A stretch of 64,000 nt of DNA, from positions 186,001-250,000 of the forward strand of contig JAFRAC010000007.1 in assembly GCA_017405595.1 (NCBI GenBank). The letters are read 5' to 3'. The DNA comes from Thermoguttaceae bacterium (lineage in GTDB: Bacteria > Planctomycetota > Planctomycetia > Pirellulales > Thermoguttaceae). Positions 54,560 to 62,995 of the stretch are shown here, piece after piece. Every line of letters begins with the position of its first letter. The first letter of the stretch is position 1. The position numbers and the translations under genes were made by a program. Below the pieces are notes generated by a model. That model made no database searches. It saw only the letters and a list, made by a program, of their open reading frames with translations, and was not told the origin of the DNA.

Positions 54560-55621
54560 ATGAAAAGTGTTTTCGTTACAGGAGCGAGCGGGTTTGTCGG
54601 CGTCCAGCTCGTGACGAAGCTCCGGGCAATGGGTATTCAGGTCCGTTGCCTGGTCAGGCAAGCTTCGCGCCGCTTGCTCCTGGAACCCTTGGGGGTCGAA
54701 TTCGTCGAAGGAGATGTCCGCGATATCGATTCTCTCCGCCGGGGCGCCGACGGCGTAGACACGGTTTTTCATGTTGCCGGGATTATCAGCGCGAATAACC
54801 TCGGCGCCTTTATGGCGGTTAACAAAGACGGGTGCCGCAATGTCGCCCAGGCGATCGCCTCCCTTCCCGGGCCGCCTCCGGTTTTGGTTTCGGTCTCGTC
54901 GCAGGCGGCGGCCGGCGCCGGTCTCCGCACCACCAAAGAGGAGCGCCGGCAGACCGGAGAGAAGTTCCGAAGCCTTGTCGAAACCGATCCGCCGGTTCCG
55001 TTTTCTCCCTACGGAAAGAGCAAACTGGCGGGGGAACAGGAACTGCGCGCTTTTGCCTCGGCGGTTCCGACCACCGTCATCCGTCCGGCAATCGTTTTCG
55101 GGGAAGGGGATGTCGCAACACTCCCCCTTTTCCGCATTGCCAAACGCTCCCCCTGCTTTTGGGTTCCCGGTTACCGCGAACGCCCGTTCTCTTTTATTTA
55201 CGTTCAAGACCTCGTTTCGCTGATGATCAGGGCCGCCGAGTCGGGGGAACGTCTTGCGGCAAATCCGAACCCGCAGGAGGCGCAGGAGCGCGGGCGCGGT
55301 CTCTACTTCGCCGCGTATCCCGAAAATTTCAAATTTGCGCTTTTCGGAAAGATGCTCGGCCGGAGTGTCGGCCGGTCCTCCCTTCCGGTTCTGCGCTGTC
55401 CCCCGCTGGCGCTTCTCGGTTACGCCGGCATTGCCGAACTCTTCAAGCGTTTCGGTTTCCGTGTCCCGCTCGACTGGGACAAGGCCCGGGAAGCCCTCGG
55501 CGGCCCCTGGATCTGCAATTCCGAAAAGGCGCAGCGGCATCTCGAATTCAAGCCTGCTGCCTCTCTTCAGGAAGAGATTAACCGTACCGCCGCCTGGTAC
55601 GCCGAAAACGGCAGTCTCTAA
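54560..55621 (+). CDS. NAD(P)-dependent epimerase/dehydratase (extended SDR)
   Basis: The 353-residue protein has the extended SDR cofactor loop GASGFVG at residues 8-14, a DVRD acidic site and the VFHVAG strand. The catalytic YGKSK follows a Ser-rich SVSSQ segment, and IRPAIVFGEGD is typical of the NAD-dependent epimerase/dihydroflavonol-reductase-like group. Substrate cannot be deduced; nucleotide sugars or sterol-like compounds are both possible. It may share a transcript with the preceding gene. Confidence 0.87.
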   Translation: MKSVFVTGASGFVGVQLVTKLRAMGIQVRCLVRQASRRLLLEPLGVEFVEGDVRDIDSLRRGADGVDTVFHVAGIISANNLGAFMAVNKDGCRNVAQAIASLPGPPPVLVSVSSQAAAGAGLRTTKEERRQTGEKFRSLVETDPPVPFSPYGKSKLAGEQELRAFASAVPTTVIRPAIVFGEGDVATLPLFRIAKRSPCFWVPGYRERPFSFIYVQDLVSLMIRAAESGERLAANPNPQEAQERGRGLYFAAYPENFKFALFGKMLGRSVGRSSLPVLRCPPLALLGYAGIAELFKRFGFRVPLDWDKAREALGGPWICNSEKAQRHLEFKPAASLQEEINRTAAWYAENGSL

Positions 55622-55854
55622 GAAGAGATCCGGTTTTCTCTTTTCGCGTTTTCGCACGGTCTTCCTCTCATCTTCTCTGCCGGTTCTCTGCCGGGTCTGC
55701 GGGTCCGTTTATTCCGCGAAACAGATTCTTCAAAAAAAGGTCTGGTTTTCCTCCGCGAAAAAGAGTAATCTCCCTCACTTGCCTTTGGAAAAGTCGCTTT
55801 CCCGCCGAAAGTCGAATCGGCATCCGCGTAACCAGTCAGTAGGACAAAACCACT

Positions 55855-57294
55855 ATGTTCGGTGATTGTTTAAAGGGGATTCTCTTTACCGCTCTTTTAG
55901 GATTCGCGTTTTTGGGAATAGCCACTGTCATTCCCGATTCGGTTTGGGACCAGGCGCCTCCGCGGCTCATCCCGGTACGGACCTATCTCGCCGATCGGGG
56001 GGTCATCAACGAAAAATACGCGTCGGCGCCGCTGGCGGGGCCTTCTCAGTCCCCGGCTTCCGCCGATTCTGTCGGAGACCGTCAGGAAGATTATGTCTGC
56101 GAAGACGGCATCTGCCGTCTGAAAGGCCGGGAAGAAGGCGATGCGCCCGCGAAACCGGTCCGTCCGAATTTTGTTCCTCTTGCTTCGGCCGACTCGCTTG
56201 CCGAACATGCGCCGGCGCCTGTTCGCGAAGATATCCCTGCTCCGAAACCGCTTCCTTCCGAGAATCCGGAATCGTTTGTTCCCCAGGAAGATCCCGCGTT
56301 CATTCCGGAGCAGCCTTTCTCGGATTCCGATTTCGGCGATACGCTCCCTGATCTCGATTTTGGGGAAGATCCGTTTCCTGAAGAGGATTTTCCGGTTCCC
56401 GCCCAGACCGAGGATTCGGTTGTCCGGGGCGCCGAACAGGATCCGGGGCAGAGCGGCTACCGGAAAAGTACCCCGATCAAGCCGGTCAATCACCTTGAAC
56501 TTCAGAGCGAATCGCAGGCTCTTCCCCCATCTCGCGCCGCGGAGCCGGCCGGCGAACCGTCTCTGCACGAGCAGATCGCCTCGCTTGTGGCGCGCAGCGA
56601 GGGGCCCGGCGCCATCTCCGCTTCGTTTCTGCGTCTGAACGAAATACTCAGCGAACATGACGCGGATCTTTCCGAGAGTGACCGGGAACTTCTGAACAAA
56701 ACGCTTGACCGCCTGGCATACCGTATTTTTTACCAGCCGGGGGAGTTTGTTCTCTGGGAGGAATACACGGCCAGGCCGCAGGAGACCCTCGTCTCCATTG
56801 CGCGCGACCATAGTATTACACCGGAGTTTCTTGCCGCGATCAACGGGATTCGTCAGCGGGCCGACGAGCCGCTTCCCGCCGGCAAAACGCTCAAAGTGGT
56901 TGAAGGGCCCGTTTCGGCCGAGGTCTCTCTCTCGAAAATGGAGCTTTTGCTGAAGTTTAACGGCCTGTACGCCGGCAGGTTCAAGATGGGGTGCGCGCAG
57001 CGCGCCGAGCAGGTCCGCGGTGAGTTTTCGGTGGTCCGCAAAATCAAAAATCCGGAATATAACGGTCCTCTTGCCGACGGTCAGATCGGCCGGATCGCCG
57101 GCGGCGACCCGCGCAATCCGCTCGGTCCTTATTGGATCGAATTGGAAGGGGGGCTCGGTCTCCAGGGAACGAACCGCGACGAGTACATCGGTCAGAGGAC
57201 CGCGTCGGTCGGCGGGCTGATCTTCTCGAACAAGGATATCAACCACCTGAACATTCTTCTGACGCAGGGGGCAAAAGTCCGGGTCACGGACTAG
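55855..57294 (+). CDS. LysM plus degenerate YkuD (L,D-transpeptidase-like) protein
   Basis: The 479-residue protein has an N-terminal membrane anchor (FTALLGFAFLGIATVI) and a long acidic/Pro-rich linker. A LysM-like domain follows at ~302-348 (ETLVSIARDHSITPEFLAAINGI) and a C-terminal YkuD-like domain (NPLGPYWIELEG, GLQGTN). In active YkuD enzymes this region has HGT and then SHGCIR. Here the first reads QGT and the second reads SVGGLIF (V452, G453, G454), so catalytic His, Cys and Arg are all missing. It may bind peptidoglycan or glycans without cross-linking them. The 233-base gap upstream shows no clear feature. Confidence 0.82.
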   Translation: MFGDCLKGILFTALLGFAFLGIATVIPDSVWDQAPPRLIPVRTYLADRGVINEKYASAPLAGPSQSPASADSVGDRQEDYVCEDGICRLKGREEGDAPAKPVRPNFVPLASADSLAEHAPAPVREDIPAPKPLPSENPESFVPQEDPAFIPEQPFSDSDFGDTLPDLDFGEDPFPEEDFPVPAQTEDSVVRGAEQDPGQSGYRKSTPIKPVNHLELQSESQALPPSRAAEPAGEPSLHEQIASLVARSEGPGAISASFLRLNEILSEHDADLSESDRELLNKTLDRLAYRIFYQPGEFVLWEEYTARPQETLVSIARDHSITPEFLAAINGIRQRADEPLPAGKTLKVVEGPVSAEVSLSKMELLLKFNGLYAGRFKMGCAQRAEQVRGEFSVVRKIKNPEYNGPLADGQIGRIAGGDPRNPLGPYWIELEGGLGLQGTNRDEYIGQRTASVGGLIFSNKDINHLNILLTQGAKVRVTD

Positions 57295-57303
57295 CCGCCG
57301 CCG

Positions 57304-57332
57304 TTTTTCCGGTCCGGCTCTTGTGGTATAAT
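57304..57332 (+). promoter_or_regulatory. Candidate promoter of the first M48 gene
   Basis: TATAAT at 57327-57332 is preceded by GG, with a weak T-rich -35 17 bases upstream. The downstream leader contains TCAAGCC, which recurs before the second M48 gene. Confidence 0.45.
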
Positions 57333-57386
57333 CTCTTCGATTGAGAATATCTTCCGGTCTCAAGCCATTCGTTTTTCGAGGGGATA

Positions 57387-59435
57387 ATGAATTTTTTCGA
57401 GTATCAAGAGCAGGCGCAGCGGAAAACCGTCCGGCTGGTCATCTACTATTTTTTCGGGCTGTTCCTGACATTTTTGGCGATTCATCTTCTCGTGGCGGCC
57501 GTGGCCTCGTTGATTTTGGAATCTCAGCAGGGCAATTCGGGCTCCGGCGAAATTTCGATCGAGGCGATCCGTTCCGTTGCCGAAGACCCGCTCTACATTC
57601 TCATCGACCTGGCGGCGGTCACATTGGTGGTCGGCGGGGGAACGCTGTTTAAGGTCTCGCAGCTGAAGGGTCTCGACGGCGACGGCATTGCCCGGAATTA
57701 CGGCGGCACACAGGTTTTGCCGGGGAAAGCCTCCTGGAAAGAGAAACGCCTGCTCAACATTGTCGAGGAGATGGCGATCGCCTCGGGGGTGCCCGTGCCG
57801 AATGTCTATATCATGCGCGGCGAGCATTCGATCAACGCGTTTGCCGCCGGGTTCACCCCCCAGACCAGCGTGATTTCTGTAACACAGGGAGCGCTGGACT
57901 ACCTGACGCGCGACGAACTCCAGGGAGTGATTGCGCACGAGTTCAGTCATTTGCTTCATCACGACACCCGGTTAAACATGAAGCTGATCGGCGTGCTTTT
58001 CGGGCTCGAAATGATCGCGATCATCGGTTACGTCCTGATACGGTTCGCTCCGCATCTTGCCAGCGCGTCCCGAAGCCGTGACAACGACAAAAACTCTTCC
58101 GCGATGGCGGTCTTTCTTTTGATTCTGGGAGTCGGCATTGCCCTTCTGATCATCGGTTTGGTCGGCCAGCTTTTCGCCAACATTATCCGTGCGGCCATCT
58201 CGCGGCAGCGTGAATTTCTCGCCGACGCCTCTGCGGTACAGTTTACCCGCAACCCGAACGGGATCGGCGGCGCGCTGAAAAAGATCGGCAGCCGGGTCGG
58301 CGGCCATATCAGCAATAATCACGCGGTCGAAGCCTCCCATCTTTTCTTCTCGAACATTTTCGGCAGCGGCCTGTCGGGCCTTTTTAACTCCCATCCGAAT
58401 TTGACGGTTCGGATTAAACGCCTCGATCCGCAGTTTAACGGCGAGTATCAGAAGGTCATCAGCAAAATTACCGACGAAAAAGAGTTTGAAACCCCCGCGC
58501 CGAAACCCTCTTCCGCCCAGGAACGGCTGCATCGTCTGCTTTCTCAAACGTCCGGCGGAGCGGGAGAGCGCCTTGCCGGTTCGGCCGGCAAGACCGCCGC
58601 CAGTTCGCCTTCCGCCGCCGGAACCGCCCTTGCCGCGGCGATCCTCTCCTCCGCCGAGGAAGTCTCCCGGAACAAAATCCGGATTGCGGAATCGCTCCTC
58701 GAAAAGATTCCCGACGAGGTTTCCCAGCTGCTTCAGACTCCGGACGGAGCTGTCAGTATGGTGCTGGCCGTTCTGCTCGATGAATCTCAGGAGATACGCG
58801 AAAAGCAGCTGGAATATCTTAAAGATCAGGGCAATCCCGAACTCTTTTCCGGCATTCGCCTCGCGGCGGAAAAACTCCGGAACATTTCCCCTTCGGTGAA
58901 AATCCCCATTGTGCAGAAATCTTTTCCGCTGCTGCGGACGATTTCCAAAGAGGAGTATACCAAACTTCGGCAGACCGCGATCACCTTAATGAAGTTCGAC
59001 GGCACGATCGATCTGTTTGAGTTCACCCTCTTTGGCTATGTTTTTAACAACCTCGACGCCTATTTCCGCCTGGCGCCGCCCGTTTCCGAAAAGTTTGATA
59101 AACCGGGTCAGATCGCCGAACCGTTCCGGCAAGTCGCCTCGCACCTGGCCTACGCTTCAAGCGGAGATCCCGCGGAATGTCAGCGGGCGTTTTCCCTGGC
59201 TGCCGCGCAGATCGGACTGAAACTGGAAATCTGTCCCAAAGAGACGTGTACAAACGCGACCTTCAGCACGGCGCTCCGCCTGCTTTCGCAAACCGGGCCC
59301 CGCCTTCGTCAGAATATGCTCAAGGCGTTTTACTCATGTATTACAGCAGACGGCCTGATCAACGAAACCGAAGGGCTCCTGATTCGGGCCGTTACCGCGT
59401 ATTTCCAGTGCCCGATGCCGACATGGCACGAATAA
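57387..59435 (+). CDS. Membrane M48 (HtpX-like) metalloprotease with C-terminal helical module, copy 1
   Basis: The 682-residue protein has two N-terminal membrane spans (~17-42, ~70-90). The zinc site is H184-EFS-H188 with E276 in REFLADASAVQ as third ligand. Two more spans lie between them (LFGLEMIAIIGYVLI and MAVFLLILGVGIALLI). This is the HtpX/M48B plan. Residues ~400-682 form a helical module not present in HtpX (SLLEKIPDEVSQLL, QTAITLMKFDGTIDLFEFTL, ITADGLINETEGLLIRAVTAY). Its acidic ITADGxxNExE pattern is reminiscent of TerB-like proteins. The same module occurs alone in the next gene and again in the third. Confidence 0.88.
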   Translation: MNFFEYQEQAQRKTVRLVIYYFFGLFLTFLAIHLLVAAVASLILESQQGNSGSGEISIEAIRSVAEDPLYILIDLAAVTLVVGGGTLFKVSQLKGLDGDGIARNYGGTQVLPGKASWKEKRLLNIVEEMAIASGVPVPNVYIMRGEHSINAFAAGFTPQTSVISVTQGALDYLTRDELQGVIAHEFSHLLHHDTRLNMKLIGVLFGLEMIAIIGYVLIRFAPHLASASRSRDNDKNSSAMAVFLLILGVGIALLIIGLVGQLFANIIRAAISRQREFLADASAVQFTRNPNGIGGALKKIGSRVGGHISNNHAVEASHLFFSNIFGSGLSGLFNSHPNLTVRIKRLDPQFNGEYQKVISKITDEKEFETPAPKPSSAQERLHRLLSQTSGGAGERLAGSAGKTAASSPSAAGTALAAAILSSAEEVSRNKIRIAESLLEKIPDEVSQLLQTPDGAVSMVLAVLLDESQEIREKQLEYLKDQGNPELFSGIRLAAEKLRNISPSVKIPIVQKSFPLLRTISKEEYTKLRQTAITLMKFDGTIDLFEFTLFGYVFNNLDAYFRLAPPVSEKFDKPGQIAEPFRQVASHLAYASSGDPAECQRAFSLAAAQIGLKLEICPKETCTNATFSTALRLLSQTGPRLRQNMLKAFYSCITADGLINETEGLLIRAVTAYFQCPMPTWHE

Positions 59436-59523
59436 AAAACCGGGACGGCATCCATTCGCAAAAGAAAACCCCGGTAGCTCTGCCGGCGGGGTTCAGGAAG
59501 AACACCGCAAAGGAAACGTGACC

Positions 59524-60366
59524 ATGCCGAACGAAGAAGACCTTTCCTCTTCTCTTTCCGAAAACCGTCCGGACGGCGATCCTCAGATTCCGGACGAGAT
59601 TCTCGAAAATATTCCCGACTGCGCCAAAGAGGCGGTCGGGTATCCCGAAGGGGCAATGGGGGCTTTTCTGGCGGTGATCCTCGACGGTTATATCGAAGTC
59701 CGCGAAAGGGAACTCGAATACATTGAAGAACATCTGGGTGTCGAAGTCTTTGATGACGCCAATATTATCGCTGAAGAACTGGACGAGCTTCCTCTTTCGC
59801 TGCATCGGCCGATCGGGCTGCTGGCCCTTCCGATGCTCCGTACCCTTTCGAAGGAAGATTACCTGAAATTGCGCAGAACCGCCGCCGCGCTGATCCGTTC
59901 CGAGGCGAAGTCGGACGCGGCGTTGGAATATGAAATCTTCGATCAGGTCGTTCACAGTCTGGATCTTTCCTTCGGTCTGAACACGGCATCGGGCGGAGAA
60001 TATTCCTCGGCCGCTGAAATCGCGCGGCAGCTGCGGCAGGCCGGTTCCTGTCTCGCCTATGCCGGAGGGAGCGATCCCGCAGGCGCGTTTGAAATCTTCG
60101 GCCGGCGGCTCGGTCTTGACGACGCGATCCTCCCCGAAGAGGAGATCAGCGAAACCGCGTTCGGCGCAGCCTTAGACGAAATCGCTCGGGCGGTTCCGAG
60201 TCTGCGCGAAAGGGTTCTCGGAGCCCTGCACGGCTGTGCGGTGTCGAACGGCGGATCCGGCGAAAAGGGAGCGAAACTGCTCGCCGCGGCGGCCGCGGCT
60301 CTTCATACTCTCCTTCCCGACTGGGACGGCGAATCGGTTTTACGCGGCGAAGACGAAGACGTTTGA
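59524..60366 (+). CDS. Stand-alone copy of the M48-associated C-terminal module
   Basis: ATG 59524 is used; GTG 59518 is in frame and also possible after AAAGGA. The 280-residue soluble protein aligns by eye with the C-terminal halves of both flanking proteases: ILENIPDCAKEAV, GAMGAFLAVILDGYIEVREREL, LPMLRTLSKEDYLKLRRTAAAL, AEIARQLRQAGSCLAYAGGSDPAGAF and RERVLGALHGCAVSNGG. It has no membrane span and no zinc motif. The helix that reads FDGTIDLFE in copy 1 is altered (SEAKSDAALE). It lies 88 bases after copy 1 and may act as a regulator or decoy partner of the proteases. That role is inference. Confidence 0.78.
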   Translation: MPNEEDLSSSLSENRPDGDPQIPDEILENIPDCAKEAVGYPEGAMGAFLAVILDGYIEVRERELEYIEEHLGVEVFDDANIIAEELDELPLSLHRPIGLLALPMLRTLSKEDYLKLRRTAAALIRSEAKSDAALEYEIFDQVVHSLDLSFGLNTASGGEYSSAAEIARQLRQAGSCLAYAGGSDPAGAFEIFGRRLGLDDAILPEEEISETAFGAALDEIARAVPSLRERVLGALHGCAVSNGGSGEKGAKLLAAAAAALHTLLPDWDGESVLRGEDEDV

Positions 60367-60387
60367 GAGGAGACGGAGCTTTTCACA

Positions 60388-60416
60388 CTTCCGTTTTTGA
60401 GTGAGAGCTTTATAAT
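60388..60416 (+). promoter_or_regulatory. Candidate promoter of the second M48 gene
   Basis: CTTCCG at 60388-60393 and TATAAT at 60411-60416 are 17 bases apart. The following AATCAAGCCGTTC resembles CTCAAGCCATTC in the leader of copy 1, pointing to duplication of the whole unit with its control region. Confidence 0.45.
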
Positions 60417-60475
60417 ACCGTTGTCGTTTTTCCGGAATCAAGCCGTTCTTCGAATAGCACCCAGCGGGGGAAGAA

Positions 60476-62599
60476 ATGAATTTTTTTGAGCATCAGCAGC
60501 GTGCGGAACAGAAGACCTTCCGCCTGGTCGTCTACTATTTTCTGGGGCTTTTTCTCACGTTTCTCGCCGTTCACGCCGTCATAACCACCGTTGTCATCAT
60601 CGCGACCGATGAACTGCGCGATGCCAATTACGCCGCCTATTACAACAGTGATTCCGACTACAGTACTCAAGAAGATTCCGGCAGCGAATCCCAATCTGCC
60701 GAAACGGCGGAAAGCGCTCCCCAGGACGATTCTTCCGCCGATGAGGGATACGATCCGGCTGCCGCCTTTATCGATCAGTTTCTGAACCCGGAGCTTTTCC
60801 TGATCGATCTGCTGGCGGTTGTCCTTGTCATCGGCGGGGGAACGCTCCACAAAGTTTCGCAGTTAAGGCGGATGGACGGCGACGGTATCGCCCAGAGTTA
60901 CGGCGGTGTGCGCGTGGCGGCCCGCAACGCTTCCTGGAAGGAGAAGCGCCTTCTGAACATTGTCGAGGAGATGGCCATTGCCTCGGGAATCCATGTGCCG
61001 AATGTCTATGTGCTGCGCAACGAGTCGGGGATCAACGCGTTTGCGGCAGGCTTTTCGGAACCGACCAGCGTGATCGCGGTAACACAGGGGGCGCTCGATT
61101 ACCTTTCGCGGGATGAACTGCAGGGCGTGATCGCCCACGAGTTCAGCCACATTCTCCATCATGACACCCGGCTGAACATGCGGCTGATCGGGATCCTTTT
61201 TGGTTTGGAAATGATCGCGATGATCGGTTACGTCCTTTTACGCTCAACTCCGAACGTGGTTGTCAGCCGCGGCGAGGGGAACAAAACCGATTCCGGAAAG
61301 ATCCTCATTTTGGTCGGGCTCGGCCTCTTTGTCATCGGGCTTTTGGGGCAGCTCTTCGCAAACATTATCCGGGCGGCGGTTTCCCGTCAGCGGGAATTTC
61401 TTGCCGACGCCTCGGCGGTGCAGTATACGCGAAACCCGCAGGGGATTGCGGGCGCGCTGAAGAAGATCGGCAGCCGCGTCGGCGCCCAGGTACACAACAG
61501 CAACGCCGTCGAGGGTTCACACCTCTTTTTCGGAAGCATTTTCGACAGCGGTTTCTTCTCGGGCATTTTTAATTCGCACCCGGATCTCACCGAGCGGATT
61601 CGCCGGATCGATCCCCAGTTCCGCGGCGACTACCCCAAGGCGATCGAGCGGCAGATCAATCCTGACGAGCCTGAACCCCAGGCCAGGGGAACCGATGACT
61701 CTTCGGCGGAACTGAAGGATTTTCTCGGAAAGGCCATGGGCGAGTTCGGCAATCGGGTCGCGGGAGCGGTTCCGGCTTCGATCGCGGCGGCCATTCTCGG
61801 TTCTGCCGGGAATCCGACTCAGGGGAAAATTGTTGTGGCAAAAGCACTTCTCGAGAACATTCCCCCGGCGGCGGACGAGATGATCAAAGACCGTTTCGGC
61901 GCCGTCGGCGCGCTCCTGGCGGTGCTGCTCGATTCCGATCCGCAGCTCCGCGAAAAGGAACTTCGGTTTCTCCGGGAGAACCTTTCGGTTGATGTTCTCA
62001 ACAGTATGAACACGATCGCGGAGGCCCTTGAGGGGATTGCCGATGCGGTCCGCATTCCGGTTGTACAGAAGGCCTTCCCCTATCTGTGCAGCATGCCGAA
62101 AGCGGATTACCTCAAGCTTCGCCAAATCGTCATTGAACTGATGAAGTTTGACGGGCGGATCGATCTGCTTGAACTGACCATTGCCGGATTTGTGATTAAC
62201 GACCTGGACCTCTATTTCCAGCTCGTTCCCGCAACGCCCGAAACCCTCGATTCCCCCGACCAGGTTGCCGGGCCGTTCCGGAAGGTCGCTTCCTTTATCG
62301 CCTACAGCGGCAACAATGATCTTGCGGCCGCTCAGAGAGCCTTTGGGGTCGCCGTTCAGTCGTTCGGCCTTTCGGTTTCCATCTTGCCGAAAGAGGAATG
62401 TGTTCCTTCCGAGTTCAGTCAGGCGCTCGATACACTGACCCACGCCAAACCGCAGCTGCGCAAGCGGATCCTCGAAGCGCTTTACGCCTGTGTTACATCG
62501 GACGGGAAGCTTAACGAAAAAGAAGGGGAACTGATCCGGGCGGTCACAGCCTACCTTCACTGTCCGATGCCGGCCTGGGGTGCCGAAGCCCGGGCGTGA
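60476..62599 (+). CDS. Membrane M48 (HtpX-like) metalloprotease with C-terminal helical module, copy 2
   Basis: The 707-residue paralogue of the gene at 57387 shares its start MNFFE, the spans, the zinc site (H221-EFS-H225, E307) and the C-terminal module ending AYLHCPMPAW. It differs mainly by an insert of ~30 acidic/Ser-rich residues between the first two spans (~42-85) and by a less charged linker before the module. Both copies keep all zinc ligands and should be active. HtpX-type enzymes degrade misfolded membrane proteins under envelope stress. The substrate here is unknown. Confidence 0.88.
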   Translation: MNFFEHQQRAEQKTFRLVVYYFLGLFLTFLAVHAVITTVVIIATDELRDANYAAYYNSDSDYSTQEDSGSESQSAETAESAPQDDSSADEGYDPAAAFIDQFLNPELFLIDLLAVVLVIGGGTLHKVSQLRRMDGDGIAQSYGGVRVAARNASWKEKRLLNIVEEMAIASGIHVPNVYVLRNESGINAFAAGFSEPTSVIAVTQGALDYLSRDELQGVIAHEFSHILHHDTRLNMRLIGILFGLEMIAMIGYVLLRSTPNVVVSRGEGNKTDSGKILILVGLGLFVIGLLGQLFANIIRAAVSRQREFLADASAVQYTRNPQGIAGALKKIGSRVGAQVHNSNAVEGSHLFFGSIFDSGFFSGIFNSHPDLTERIRRIDPQFRGDYPKAIERQINPDEPEPQARGTDDSSAELKDFLGKAMGEFGNRVAGAVPASIAAAILGSAGNPTQGKIVVAKALLENIPPAADEMIKDRFGAVGALLAVLLDSDPQLREKELRFLRENLSVDVLNSMNTIAEALEGIADAVRIPVVQKAFPYLCSMPKADYLKLRQIVIELMKFDGRIDLLELTIAGFVINDLDLYFQLVPATPETLDSPDQVAGPFRKVASFIAYSGNNDLAAAQRAFGVAVQSFGLSVSILPKEECVPSEFSQALDTLTHAKPQLRKRILEALYACVTSDGKLNEKEGELIRAVTAYLHCPMPAWGAEARA

Positions 62600-62995
62600 C
62601 CTCTCTTTCCCAGCCCCGCTCACCGGCAGGCGCCGGTGGGCGGAATTGCGGTTTTCGGCGCACGGCCGGGAGGAGCCGAAGCCGACCGTTTTTCCCAAGA
62701 GCCTTTTTCATTCCCGCTCCTTCGTTGTTTTCCCCGGACCTGTTTTCTCTTTTTGAACTTTCCCGAAAGAGAGCTGCGGCGCACGGTTTTTCGGCGGGGG
62801 AACCCGCCGCCGTCTGAAAGAGGTTTCGGGGGTGATTGACAAAAACTCCCCTTTTTTTTAAATGAAAGAAGCAGGATTTTTTCTTTCCCCCTTCGGCAAG
62901 GCCTATAAGGCGGCGCGGCAAACGGGACCGGCTTCCGCGCTTCCGGCACCGGGCCGAAATGGTTGTTAAACATCCTAAAAAGGGACAAGCGAACC
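62600..62995. other. Gap between the second M48 gene and uvrA
   Basis: No credible gene is seen. A perfect 7-base stem CGGCGGG-GGAA-CCCGCCG at 62792-62809 has no T tract, so it is not a classical terminator. The uvrA promoter candidate follows. Confidence 0.5.
62836..62864 (+). promoter_or_regulatory. Candidate uvrA promoter
   Basis: A full-consensus TTGACA at 62836-62841 and TAAATG at 62859-62864 are 17 bases apart, about 130 bases before the uvrA ATG. Confidence 0.55.

Noticed and set aside
62792..62809. Perfect GC-rich stem with a GGAA loop as a terminator for the second M48 gene
   Set aside because: No T tract follows on either strand, so it is reported only as a stem in the gap description.
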